Shown here one piece after another: positions 24,867-33,031 of a stretch of DNA of 64,000 nucleotides. Both the position numbers and the translations under genes were made by a program. Source of the stretch: Thermohalobaculum sp039184865 (GTDB taxonomy: Bacteria; Pseudomonadota; Alphaproteobacteria; Rhodobacterales; Rhodobacteraceae); NCBI GenBank assembly GCA_039184865.1, contig JBCDAV010000005.1, positions 183,418 to 247,417 of the forward strand, written 5' to 3'. The notes below the pieces were generated by a model. It was not told the DNA's origin. It saw only the letters and a program-made list of their open reading frames with translations, and did no database searches. Each line of letters begins with the position of its first letter. The stretch's first letter is position 1.

Positions 24867-25873
24867 CCTCCGTCGCTCATCAGGCCGAGTGACTGCAACT
24901 GCTGCCAGTTCTGATAGCGCATCGACTGGGTCGACCACAAACAGACATCGCCGCCGCGCGCGGCATAGGCGCGGTATTCCGCTGAGTCGTCATAGTGCTG
25001 GCGGCGTTCCATTTCCTCGCGAACCTTGTCGTCGAGGACATGGGTGAACTTCGTGTGCAGCAGAACGCCGGAGGTGTAGGGGGCGCCCGTTGTCGCGTAG
25101 GTCCGATTGAGACGCCGCGGCAGCAGATTGTGGGTCGAGGTCTTGTAGACGAAGCCCTTGCGCCAGCGCACGAGCGGGATCTTGTTCAGCGCCGGAGCCT
25201 CACGCGGGTTGAGCGTGAAATGGATGCGCTGGCGCGGCCCGCCCTGAATCCAGAGGTTGTGATAGCGCCAGTTGCGGTCCTGCGTGTAATTGAACGCATC
25301 GAACCAGGGCGCGGCCTCGACCGGGTCACCTCCCGGCTGCACGAAGGTCTCACGCACCGGACGGTCGCCGTAGAGATCGAGGAGCATCGTCGGGAAGCTC
25401 TCGCGTCCCTGAGCCTCGAGCCAGCGCGTCAACGCCGGCAGGCGGCGGGTGTCGTGGTGCGGATAGATCAGGAGCTCGTCGGGATCGGCGACGACGATCC
25501 AGCGCCCTGCACCGTGTCGGGCGAGCAGCGCATTGACCCAATCGACGCCGAAGCGCGATGCCTTGTAGCTACCCTCGGTCCGCCAGACCGAAATGTCCGG
25601 ACCCTGCTCGAGGATCGCCGGGGTCTCGTCGCCTGATCCGTTGTCGACGATCAGGAAATGAACGATCCCCAGATTGCGGTAGTGGTCGATAAAATGCGGC
25701 AGGCGCACAGCCTCGTTTCGGACGGTAGAGACCAAAATCGGACCGGGGGGCATGCTGTCCGTGCGGTCGACAATGCATTCGAGTTCGCGCCCTTTGAGCA
25801 AGGCGCGCACTTGCAGCGATCGACGCTCGAGGCGAAGCGAAATCCGCTCGCGTAGTCGGTGGATCAGGCGCAT
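24857..25873 (-). CDS. Glycosyltransferase family 2-like protein
   Basis: A 338-aa putative glycosyltransferase of the Glyco_tranf_2_4 type. Strand ILVSTVRNEAVRLPHFIDHY and FLIVDNGSGDETP give the nucleotide-sugar binding fold. VVADPDELLIYP supplies the D-x-D metal motif (DPD). A basic N-terminus (MRLIHRLRERISLRLERR) could associate with the membrane. It is second in the four-gene minus-strand operon, 51 bp after the GT4 gene and overlapping the GT14-like gene. Donor and acceptor unknown. Confidence 0.8.
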   Translation of the reverse strand: MRLIHRLRERISLRLERRSLQVRALLKGRELECIVDRTDSMPPGPILVSTVRNEAVRLPHFIDHYRNLGIVHFLIVDNGSGDETPAILEQGPDISVWRTEGSYKASRFGVDWVNALLARHGAGRWIVVADPDELLIYPHHDTRRLPALTRWLEAQGRESFPTMLLDLYGDRPVRETFVQPGGDPVEAAPWFDAFNYTQDRNWRYHNLWIQGGPRQRIHFTLNPREAPALNKIPLVRWRKGFVYKTSTHNLLPRRLNRTYATTGAPYTSGVLLHTKFTHVLDDKVREEMERRQHYDDSAEYRAYAARGGDVCLWSTQSMRYQNWQQLQSLGLMSDGGWH

Positions 25874-25924
25874 GCCGTTTCTGCCCCGGAAGACCCGTTT
25901 CGGATTTGTTGACCGGCCGGTGTT

Positions 25925-27151
25925 TTAGACGTCGTTCCTGCCTTGCACCAGAATGGTTTCAATCGCGTTTTCGATGATGCGGAAATGCTGGGCCCAGGTG
26001 GGCGCCTGCCAGTCACCGATTGCCGCGACGCGGGCGGCTCGCTGGGGTGATCCGAGCGCTGCATAGTCGAGGACGCGCTGTTTCCACGTTTCGACATCGC
26101 TTGGCTCGAGATACTCCGCAGCTTCCCCACCAACCTCGCGCAGGGCCGGAAGGTCGGACGCGATCACCGGCACCCCGGCAGCGAGCGCTTCGGCCATCGG
26201 CAATCCGTAACCCTCGGCATGGCTTGGAAACAGCAGTGCTGTGGCGCTGGCGAGATGTTCGGCGAGCGTGTCGTCATTGGGGGTTCCGGCCTCGATCACC
26301 GTTCGGCCCATCATCGGCTCGCTGTCCAGCAGATCGAACACCGCGCGGTTCTCCCAGCCCCGGCGACCGAGTATTGTCAGGCGCGGCGATGCCTCGCCCA
26401 TCTGATCCCAGAGCGCGCGCCAGATCCGGAGGAGAAGCGCGTGATTCTTGCGCGGCTCGATCGTGCCGAGGACGAGGAAGGCCGGAGGAGCCGACGAGGC
26501 GGCGGCTGGCACCGGGTCGATGCCGAGGGGCGCTGTCACGATCTGTTGCTCGGCGCCGTGGCCGCGCATCCGGTCCGCCGTATCTTGCGAGTTCGCGAGC
26601 AGCAGGTCGGCGCGAAAGGCGGCATTCAGCTTCGCCCGGAAGGTCTCGACCGTGCCGTGCCGCGCGAAGGCCGGATGATCGAGCGGGATTGTGTCGTGGA
26701 CCATTGCCGCGCGGCCGAACCCGGCCCTCGTTAGCGACGCCATCAACGCAGCGTCGAGATTGTCGTGCCCGACGTTGAGGTAGAGCCCGCTACCGGGCAT
26801 ATGCTCACGCAGCATTGTGGCCACACCGGCCGGGCTCGCCACAGCTCGCGCCATGCGCCGGACAAGGGACTGCGCGGTGCGCAGACTCAGATCCCGCTGT
26901 ACCTGAAGATAGCCGCGCAGATCGAGCGAAGGGCGGTCGTCGCCGTCCTCAATCCAGCCCAGCAGATCGCCCACCGCGTCAACCTCCAGCAGGTACTGCC
27001 GCCCGTCGAAGGCCCCGAGAAACCGCCCGCCACGCAGCGACGCCCAACGGATGTAGGCGCGCTCGACCCGGTCGATCCCGGTCGGCGCGGGCAGGCGCGC
27101 GCGGGCGACGGTCCGCGAGATATCGAGCAGGATGGACGGGCTTTCGCGCAT
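25925..27151 (-). CDS. Glycosyltransferase family 4 (GT-B fold)
   Basis: A 408-aa GT-B glycosyltransferase. FLVLGTIEPRKNHALLLRIW starts the C-terminal Rossmann lobe, and the donor-binding motif is seen in LFPSHAEGYGLPMAEALAAG followed by PVIASDLPALREVGGEAAEY. The start at 27151 follows GGCAGAGGGAGAAG; an earlier in-frame ATG at 27196 falls close to the divergent epimerase start. It is the first gene of the glycan operon and probably uses an NDP-sugar such as mannose or glucose donors. Specificity cannot be told. Confidence 0.88.
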   Translation of the reverse strand: MRESPSILLDISRTVARARLPAPTGIDRVERAYIRWASLRGGRFLGAFDGRQYLLEVDAVGDLLGWIEDGDDRPSLDLRGYLQVQRDLSLRTAQSLVRRMARAVASPAGVATMLREHMPGSGLYLNVGHDNLDAALMASLTRAGFGRAAMVHDTIPLDHPAFARHGTVETFRAKLNAAFRADLLLANSQDTADRMRGHGAEQQIVTAPLGIDPVPAAASSAPPAFLVLGTIEPRKNHALLLRIWRALWDQMGEASPRLTILGRRGWENRAVFDLLDSEPMMGRTVIEAGTPNDDTLAEHLASATALLFPSHAEGYGLPMAEALAAGVPVIASDLPALREVGGEAAEYLEPSDVETWKQRVLDYAALGSPQRAARVAAIGDWQAPTWAQHFRIIENAIETILVQGRNDV

Positions 27152-27216
27152 CTTCTCCCTCTGCCATGGTGGCCGCCCTGGGACAACGCTTTGCATCTGC
27201 GGGGGAGAGGCACGGC

Positions 27217-28335
27217 ATGAAGATCACGCGCATCTCGGTCCATCAGGTGGGCCTGCCGCTCAAGGAGGGATCGTATTCCTGGGCTAGCCAGTCCTTCGCG
27301 GCCTTCGATTCGACCGTCGTGATCGTCGAGACCGATGAGGGCATCTCCGGCGCGGGCGAAACCTGTCCGCTCGGGCCGGCCTATCTGGCCGCCTATGCAG
27401 ATGGGGCACGGACCGGTATCGCGCACATCGCGCGCGATCTGATCGGGAAGGACCCGACCGAGCTGGACGCGATCAATGCGCGGATGGACGCCTCGCTGAA
27501 GGGGCATCCCTATGCGAAGTCGGCGCTGGACGCCGCGTGCTGGGACATCGCGGGCAAGGCGACCGGGCAGCCTGTATGGAAGATGCTCGGCGGCAAGGCG
27601 CAGGAGAGCATACGGCTCTTCAAGGTGGTCACGCGCGGCGATCCGGGCCTGATGGTCGAGCGGACGCAGGAGTATCAGGCCGCGGGGTTCACCCAGTTCC
27701 AGGTCAAGGTCGGCGAGGATCCCGACCGCGACATCGAGCGCTTTCGGCGGGTCGGCGCGGTCTTGCGTCCGGGCGACGTGATGGACGCCGACGCCAATAC
27801 CGGCTGGAAGCAGCACGAGGCCGTTCGCGTGGTCAACGCAGTGAGCGGTCTGGCCGCCGAGCACGGGTTCCGGATGTATATCGAGCAGCCCTGCCTGTCC
27901 TACGAGGAGTGCCTCGCCGTGCGCCGGGTCTGCGATCACCCGTTCATTCTGGACGAGTGCGTGGACGGTCTGCCGGTGCTGCTGCAGGGCTGGCGCGACG
28001 GCGCGATGGACCTGATCAACCTGAAGATCAACCGCTTCGGAGGGCTGACCCGGTCCCGCCTGATCCGCGATCTCTGCGTGCAGCTCGGCATCGCCATGAC
28101 CATCGAGGACAGCTGGGGCGGCGAGATCGCGACCGCCGCAATCGCCCATCTCGCGCAGTCAACGCCCGCCGCGTTCCACTTCCAGTCCTCGGCCTTCCAT
28201 GACTACCATCCGATTTCATTGGCCGACGGCGCACCACGCGTGGATGGAGGCGTAATGTACGCCTCCGACGCACCGGGGCTGGGGGTGGTGCCGGACATGG
28301 CTGTGCTCGGGGAGCCGGTGCTTCAAATCACCTGA
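27217..28335 (+). CDS. Enolase-superfamily racemase/epimerase, (hydroxy)proline-betaine 2-epimerase-like
   Basis: A 372-aa muconate-lactonising-type enolase-superfamily enzyme. The start at 27217 (MKITRISVHQ) is at the usual N-terminus; coding-like extension upstream is absent. Both acid/base lysines expected for a 1,1-proton-transfer epimerase are visible: K164 in QVKVG and K270 in NLKINRFGG. Metal ligands are in VMDADAN (D191), IEQPC (E223) and ILDE (D246). Two opposed Lys, the DSWGGEIATAA segment and nearby betaine transport and Rieske oxygenase genes resemble HpbD, the 4-hydroxyproline betaine 2-epimerase of Pelagibaca. Dipeptide epimerases and N-acyl-amino-acid racemases share the same catalytic pattern and are alternatives. 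Confidence 0.78.
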   Translation: MKITRISVHQVGLPLKEGSYSWASQSFAAFDSTVVIVETDEGISGAGETCPLGPAYLAAYADGARTGIAHIARDLIGKDPTELDAINARMDASLKGHPYAKSALDAACWDIAGKATGQPVWKMLGGKAQESIRLFKVVTRGDPGLMVERTQEYQAAGFTQFQVKVGEDPDRDIERFRRVGAVLRPGDVMDADANTGWKQHEAVRVVNAVSGLAAEHGFRMYIEQPCLSYEECLAVRRVCDHPFILDECVDGLPVLLQGWRDGAMDLINLKINRFGGLTRSRLIRDLCVQLGIAMTIEDSWGGEIATAAIAHLAQSTPAAFHFQSSAFHDYHPISLADGAPRVDGGVMYASDAPGLGVVPDMAVLGEPVLQIT

Positions 28336-28347
28336 ACGCGCTTCCCA

Positions 28348-29751
28348 TCACGGACAGGTCGAGACGGTCGGATTGGTGACAGGAGCGATCTGCACGATCT
28401 TGGTGCAGGCATCTGCGAAGCAGCTCTCGACCCAGCCGCGCAACTCACGATAGAGTACGCGACCAGTCGCGAATGTTTGCATCTGCCGCACCTGCCGATT
28501 GTTGCGAAAGGTCACGTGCCTCGGACAATTCGCGCCCAGAACCGATAGCGCAGGGTTCGACGCTGCAGCGGCGGCAAGCCCGGCGGCAGCGAGATTGCGC
28601 GTCTCCAGCGCGGGATCCGTCGGCGGCACGACGAGACGTGCGATCGATTTCACGGTCTGTGAGTCCCCAAGGGATGTCCGCTGCATGAGATCCGTCGTGA
28701 TGTGAAAGCTGTCCAGACGCCAGCCGTCGATGCACTCGGTCTCGACACCGGCGGCCAGACAGGAGGCGTCGAGCGCGCTGTCCGCGACACTGTGAAAACT
28801 GCGAGACTGGTCCAGTCTGGTCTGCATGAACGTGGCAAAGTCAGTGAAGCCCAGAAGCGTATAATCCAAAAGCGGGTCGCCCATGTCGATCGATCCTCCC
28901 GCATCGAGCGCGGAGATGACGCGGGCCTCGGGATAGCGCACAGCGATGCGGTCGATGTGGTTGCGCACGCCGTTCGCGCCCCCGCTGTCTCCGGTGACCA
29001 GGAGCCTTCCCGCGCGCGTGAGCCGGGGCATCCGGTAGGCGACGTCGTATCCTGCGACCGTCGCGGTCAGGCCCGCGTCGAGCGTGTCGAGCGTCTCGTT
29101 CACGATGGCCTCGCCCATGAAGGCGATGCGGCTAACGGCTGCCACCTCATCGGCGTGAACCAGACTGGGATCGGTCGAGACGGCGGTTCCCGCCGGGGCG
29201 GACCCGATCCACGTGTCAGAAGAACAATATCCGACGAGCACCTGATTGGCGTACGCAAAGCGATTTCGTGGCCGATCGGCGAAAAGCCCGTTGCCCTCGA
29301 CTGCGTCAGCCCAGCCGCGTGAGCTCATCAGGCCGGGCTTGTCGAGATTGGCACCGCCGGTCCCACAGAACCGCTCCTGACAGTCGGAAAAGCCGCGGCA
29401 GGACCCTCCGCCCTTCAAGTGAATGTGGTAGAGGTCACGTTCCGGGTTGGGGTTTCCGTTCGGCAAGGTGGCAGGGGCCGGCCTGACAAACATGGCGGCA
29501 GGCGTGCCGTCGTTGCACACCGCATCTCCGCCCAGTTCAACCTTGATCATCGGGCGACCGCTGCCCGACCACGCGGGAAGCTCGCCACTCCAGATCCGGT
29601 GGGTGGGTGGCGGCAGGGGCACCGGACAATAGGTCGTCGGATCATCCAGCGCAGGCGAGGTTGCCGTGGCCGTAACGGGCTGGCCAAGCGCCGGCGCAGT
29701 GAAGACGAGGAAGGCGCCGCAGAGAACAGGCAGTGCAGACAGGGATCGCAT
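28348..29751 (-). CDS. Secreted pectinacetylesterase/Notum-like hydrolase
   Basis: A 467-aa exported protein with signal peptide MRSLSALPVLCGAFLVFTAP and cleavage near ALG. The PAE-family features are HLKGGGSCRGFSDCQERFC (oxyanion region), VTGDSGGANGVRNHIDRI around the nucleophile Ser, and a late HVTFRNNRQVRQMQTF segment that would contain the catalytic His. Several Cys pairs suggest disulfides. The family deacylates polysaccharides or lipid-modified proteins outside the cell; the bacterial substrate is unknown. It is convergent with the epimerase gene, 12 bp apart. The neighbouring glycan genes make a polysaccharide substrate reasonable but unproven. Confidence 0.8.
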   Translation of the reverse strand: MRSLSALPVLCGAFLVFTAPALGQPVTATATSPALDDPTTYCPVPLPPPTHRIWSGELPAWSGSGRPMIKVELGGDAVCNDGTPAAMFVRPAPATLPNGNPNPERDLYHIHLKGGGSCRGFSDCQERFCGTGGANLDKPGLMSSRGWADAVEGNGLFADRPRNRFAYANQVLVGYCSSDTWIGSAPAGTAVSTDPSLVHADEVAAVSRIAFMGEAIVNETLDTLDAGLTATVAGYDVAYRMPRLTRAGRLLVTGDSGGANGVRNHIDRIAVRYPEARVISALDAGGSIDMGDPLLDYTLLGFTDFATFMQTRLDQSRSFHSVADSALDASCLAAGVETECIDGWRLDSFHITTDLMQRTSLGDSQTVKSIARLVVPPTDPALETRNLAAAGLAAAAASNPALSVLGANCPRHVTFRNNRQVRQMQTFATGRVLYRELRGWVESCFADACTKIVQIAPVTNPTVSTCP

Positions 29752-29859
29752 CGGGGTTCCTCCGGATTTCTCTCCCGGAATCGAACGTCCGAATCATGAT
29801 CTAGGCTGTGAGCCTCGTCACTGACCCCTCGAGCGGGCGATGATCGTGGAGAGGCGCAC

Positions 29860-30273
29860 TCACTTCACGCGCTTCCAGTCCTGCCCCCTGCAGATCAGGC
29901 CGCCGAACACGCAGCCCGAGACTTCGAGCACGTCGCCGTTCAGCTCCATTTTCGAGGAATAGGTCTCTTCGTCGTCCGGCGCCCAGATGGTCCCGTCATC
30001 CCATCGGTTCGCGCCGTCGGCAGCCATGTCGTTGATCATCACCTTGCCGAGCAGTGCCGCGCGGCGCGCCGGGTTGGTCGCGGCCGGATCGACATTGGTG
30101 GCTTCGATGATCGTTCCGCAAATCAGGGCACCGTCCGATGCGCAGGGCGCCATCTCGACGTGGACGTAGTTCCCCTCGTCGTTCGTCTCGCTCTGCCAGA
30201 CGCCCAGCACGTCCGAAGCCTGGGCCGGAGCCGCCAGCATGAGCCCGCACAGGGCCAGTCCTGCAATCCGCAT
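29860..30273 (-). CDS. DUF2147-type secreted protein
   Basis: A 137-aa protein. The start at 30273 follows GGGAGGATACGTG and yields signal peptide MRIAGLALCGLMLAAPAQA. The mature domain follows the DUF2147 pattern of small secreted beta proteins: LGVWQSETNDEGNYVHVEMA, CGTIIEATN, MINDMAADGANRWDDGTIWAPDD and a C-terminal LEVSGCVFGGLICRGQDWKR. The strand order and the terminal Trp-Lys/Arg are typical. Function of the family is not established. Confidence 0.85.
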   Translation of the reverse strand: MRIAGLALCGLMLAAPAQASDVLGVWQSETNDEGNYVHVEMAPCASDGALICGTIIEATNVDPAATNPARRAALLGKVMINDMAADGANRWDDGTIWAPDDEETYSSKMELNGDVLEVSGCVFGGLICRGQDWKRVK

Positions 30274-30365
30274 CACGTATCCTCCCGGTTCTTCTTGTGC
30301 CGGAAGTAGGAACGCGCTTGCGGCGAGAATCAAGCGGTGCCGTTGCGGCAACCGCTCGAGAGTTG

Positions 30366-31016
30366 TCAGAGGTAGCCTCGGAGGATCTCGGCCATGCGTT
30401 CCGGCCCGAGGATAGGCGGCATGAGCGTAAGCACCTTACCCTCGCCATCGAGCAGGTAAATGAAGCTGCCATGGGCGTAGATCGGCTGACCCTCGGCATC
30501 CTCGCCGACCACCGAGGTTTCGACCTGGAACGCCTCGCGTGCATCGGCCAGCGCGGCCTCCGAGCCGGTCAGTCCGCGCAGTTTCGGATGCCACTTCGCC
30601 AGCGCCGGTCCGATCGCTTCCACCGTGTCCCGCGCCGGATCGACGGTGATCATCAGCGGCGCCAGCCGGTCGATGTCATCGCCCAAGATGTCGAGCGCCG
30701 CGCCGAGACGCGGCAAGGCAACCGAGCAGATTGCCTCGCAATTTGCGTAGCCAAAGAAGATCGCCATCGGCTTGCCGGCATAATCCGCCTCGGACACGGG
30801 CTGTCCGTCCTGATTGATCAGGTCGAATTTCGCCTTGATCTCGACCGGGAACGGCAGTTCCGGCGTTGGCTTGCCGACGCCGGCACCGGTTTCGGCCTTG
30901 TGCGCCGCTGCCTCTTCCGGGCTCGAATGGACAACGCCGTCATGCCCTGCCGCGGGGAGCGCCAGTGCAAGCGCTCCGGTCAAGGCAAAACTGCGAAGCC
31001 AGGTGCGCGGCGTCAT
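30366..31016 (-). CDS. SCO1/SenC-family copper/redox protein
   Basis: A 216-aa periplasmic thioredoxin-fold protein. Copper/redox motif FGYANCEAIC (C-x3-C) and the later His in AHGSFIYLLDGEGKV are present. The N-terminus LRSFALTGALALALPAAG is a signal peptide or anchor. The ATG at 31016 overlaps the stop of the upstream gene (TGATG), giving a coupled operon. Sco proteins deliver copper to the CuA site of cytochrome oxidase or act in thiol redox control. The two upstream periplasmic proteins, both with conserved-looking Cys and His, may work in the same process. Confidence 0.9.
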   Translation of the reverse strand: MTPRTWLRSFALTGALALALPAAGHDGVVHSSPEEAAAHKAETGAGVGKPTPELPFPVEIKAKFDLINQDGQPVSEADYAGKPMAIFFGYANCEAICSVALPRLGAALDILGDDIDRLAPLMITVDPARDTVEAIGPALAKWHPKLRGLTGSEAALADAREAFQVETSVVGEDAEGQPIYAHGSFIYLLDGEGKVLTLMPPILGPERMAEILRGYL

Positions 31017-31618
31017 CAATAGTTCTCCGCGATGAACTTCTTGTCCTCTTCGGCACCGAGCCCGAGCCAGCCGGTGGTTTCGATCTGACCCATGATGCCC
31101 GGATCGATGCGGAACCAGCGGTTCTTGTTGGCCTTCAGGTCGGCTTCCATGCCCGGGTTGTTCTCGAGCCAGACCTTGCGCCAGGTGCGCGTCTTCTTGG
31201 CCTCGGTCGCACCTTCCGGTGTGATCAACTGGATCATGTACATCTTGGACGGCGTCAGTTCAGGGTCGCCGACCAGCAGCCCGTCGACCGTGACCGTCTG
31301 CCCGCAATAGGGCGCAAGCTCGTGCGCGGCGCCGACGAAGTTCTGCGAGTTCTTGCTGACATAGACCATCTGGCCGTCAGCTTCGCGCAGCAACGCCATC
31401 TGGCGCGTGCCGTCGCCGCACTGCTCGGCGCAATCGCCGGTCAACTCGCAGAGCACGTCGACGACCTTCGCTTTGAACAGCGCGGTTTCACGCCCCAGAA
31501 CGCCGCCCATGCCCTTGGCCTGGCTGCCAGCAGAGAACGGGCCTTCGTCTTCGGCAATGGCCGGGACGGCCGGGATCGAGATCAGCGCGGTCAGGGCCGC
31601 TGCAAGGATCATCCTCAT
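31016..31618 (-). CDS. Periplasmic protein of unknown function with Cys pairs, in SCO operon
   Basis: A 200-aa exported protein (signal peptide MRMILAAALTALISIPAVP, cleavage near AIA). It contains DVLCELTGDCAEQCGDG, with three Cys that could bind metal or form disulfides, and a fourth in LAPYCGQTVTVDGLLVGDP, which reads like an OB-fold or strand-rich segment. The C-terminal half is Trp/Asn-rich (RTWRKVWLENNPGMEADLK). RBS CAGGAGGCTGAGCC precedes the start. It lies between another secreted Cys protein and the SCO1-like gene, all overlapping or within a few bp. I do not recognise the family; copper handling or respiratory-enzyme assembly is inferred from the SCO neighbour only. Confidence 0.7.
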   Translation of the reverse strand: MRMILAAALTALISIPAVPAIAEDEGPFSAGSQAKGMGGVLGRETALFKAKVVDVLCELTGDCAEQCGDGTRQMALLREADGQMVYVSKNSQNFVGAAHELAPYCGQTVTVDGLLVGDPELTPSKMYMIQLITPEGATEAKKTRTWRKVWLENNPGMEADLKANKNRWFRIDPGIMGQIETTGWLGLGAEEDKKFIAENY

Positions 31619-31621
31619 GGC

Positions 31622-32074
31622 TCAGCCTCCTGTCACGGATTTCGGAATGGCAAAGCCCGGCTGGACGCCCCATTCGTCATGGTTCAGGTTGGTGATGCCG
31701 TTGTCGGCGACCACCTTCTCGACCAGCAGGTAGTTGATGCCGTCGCGCTTGTAGTGGATGCCGTCAGCCTCGATTTCGTGGCTCTGCACGCTGAGCAGGG
31801 TGTTGCCCGTGACTTCCGTGCTGCCTTCCCATTTCAGCACCATGTAGACGGTTCCGTCCTCGGTCAGCAGACCGACGGGAATGCCGCCCGCCGCGCACCA
31901 GAGCGCGCAGGTGTGGTGGGCCGATCCGGTGACGGCTTCGGGCGGACCCATGACGCCAGAAAAATAGCACCAGGTGTCGATCATTTCGCCTTTGACGGTG
32001 ATGCGGTCTCCATCCGCCGCCAGCGCCGGCAGCGCGGTGAGCGCCAGTGCAGCACCTGCGATCCATTTGAGCAT
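31622..32074 (-). CDS. Periplasmic protein of unknown function with Cys/His motif, first gene of SCO operon
   Basis: A 150-aa exported protein. The start at 32074 follows AGAGGAGGGACTT and gives signal peptide MLKWIAGAALALTALPALA. The mature part begins with a strand-rich ITVKGEMIDTWCYFSGVMG and then HHTCALWCAAGGIPVGLL, so two to three Cys and two His cluster as in a metal or heme-handling site. It shares the VKG-x-x-I/V-D-x-x-C start with the next gene (VVDVLC and TVDG segments), hinting that the two proteins are related folds. It is co-transcribed with the following gene and SCO1. No family recognised. Confidence 0.7.
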   Translation of the reverse strand: MLKWIAGAALALTALPALAADGDRITVKGEMIDTWCYFSGVMGPPEAVTGSAHHTCALWCAAGGIPVGLLTEDGTVYMVLKWEGSTEVTGNTLLSVQSHEIEADGIHYKRDGINYLLVEKVVADNGITNLNHDEWGVQPGFAIPKSVTGG

Positions 32075-32195
32075 AAGTCCCTCCTCTGCTTTGCGAAAGA
32101 CTGTGTCAGATCTCCGTGACAGGCAAATCACGAAATCGCGCGGCACCCGGCGGCACGGGGTTGCAAATCCGGGACAAGCGGTTAAGCGCCCGGAG

Positions 32196-32918
32196 ATGAT
32201 CCTGTACCCGGCAATCGACCTCAAGGACGGCCAGTGTGTCCGCCTGTTGCGCGGCGAGATGGACGCGGCCACGGTGTTCAACGACGATCCGGCGGCACAG
32301 GCCCGGGCTTTTCAGGATGCCGGCTGCGCGTGGATCCATCTCGTCGATCTGAACGGCGCCTTTGCCGGAGAACCGGTCAACGGAGCTGCCGTCGAGGCAA
32401 TTCTGGGTGCGATATCGGTGCCCGCGCAACTGGGCGGCGGGATCCGGGACATGGCGACGATCGAGATGTGGCTGGGCAAGGGATTACAGCGCGTGATCCT
32501 CGGCACGGTCGCAGTGAGAAATCCGGATCTGGTGCGTTCCGCGGCGAAGGCCTTTCCGGGGCGAATCGCGGTCGGCATCGACGCCCGCGGCGGGATGGTT
32601 GCGGTCGAGGGCTGGGCAGAGACCACGGATGTCACTGCGCTGGAACTCGCCCGGAAGTTCGAGGACGCGGGCGTGGCCGCGATCATCTACACGGATATCG
32701 ACCGCGACGGCGCGATGCAGGGCCCGAATACCGATGCCACGGCCGCATTGGCAAACGCCGTTTCAATCCCAGTGATCGTTTCGGGGGGCGTATCCTCGCT
32801 GGACGATTTGCGGGCCATCAAAGCCAGCGGCGCCCCGTTCGACGGCGTCATCTCCGGGCGCGCCTTGTACGATGGCAGGATCAGCGTGGCAGAGGCCGTT
32901 CCCCTTATGCGAGCCTGA
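32196..32918 (+). CDS. hisA: HisA, phosphoribosylformimino-5-aminoimidazole carboxamide ribotide isomerase
   Basis: A 240-aa (beta-alpha)8 barrel enzyme of histidine synthesis that catalyses the Amadori isomerisation of ProFAR. The start MILYPAIDLKDGQCVRL gives the catalytic Asp (AIDLKDG) and the phosphate loop GGGIRD. The second catalytic Asp is in YTDIDRDGAMQGPN, followed by VIVSGGVSS. Length fits. In many relatives hisA sits between hisH and hisF; here it stands alone between the SCO operon and a phytase-like gene, with no other his genes in the window. Confidence 0.95.
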   Translation: MILYPAIDLKDGQCVRLLRGEMDAATVFNDDPAAQARAFQDAGCAWIHLVDLNGAFAGEPVNGAAVEAILGAISVPAQLGGGIRDMATIEMWLGKGLQRVILGTVAVRNPDLVRSAAKAFPGRIAVGIDARGGMVAVEGWAETTDVTALELARKFEDAGVAAIIYTDIDRDGAMQGPNTDATAALANAVSIPVIVSGGVSSLDDLRAIKASGAPFDGVISGRALYDGRISVAEAVPLMRA

Positions 32919-33031
32919 GATCGAGTTTCCTGAGCCAACTTGGGAGCGCGTGTTTTCGGTTCTACGGTTGCTAGCAGACCCGTCGTGATATTCAGCGGCC
33001 GTGAGATTATCGAGCGCGCTTCGGTCGGCCT

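Noticed and set aside
26887..28149. Antisense frame spanning the epimerase and GT4 genes
   Set aside because: It overlaps two well-supported genes and has no motif.
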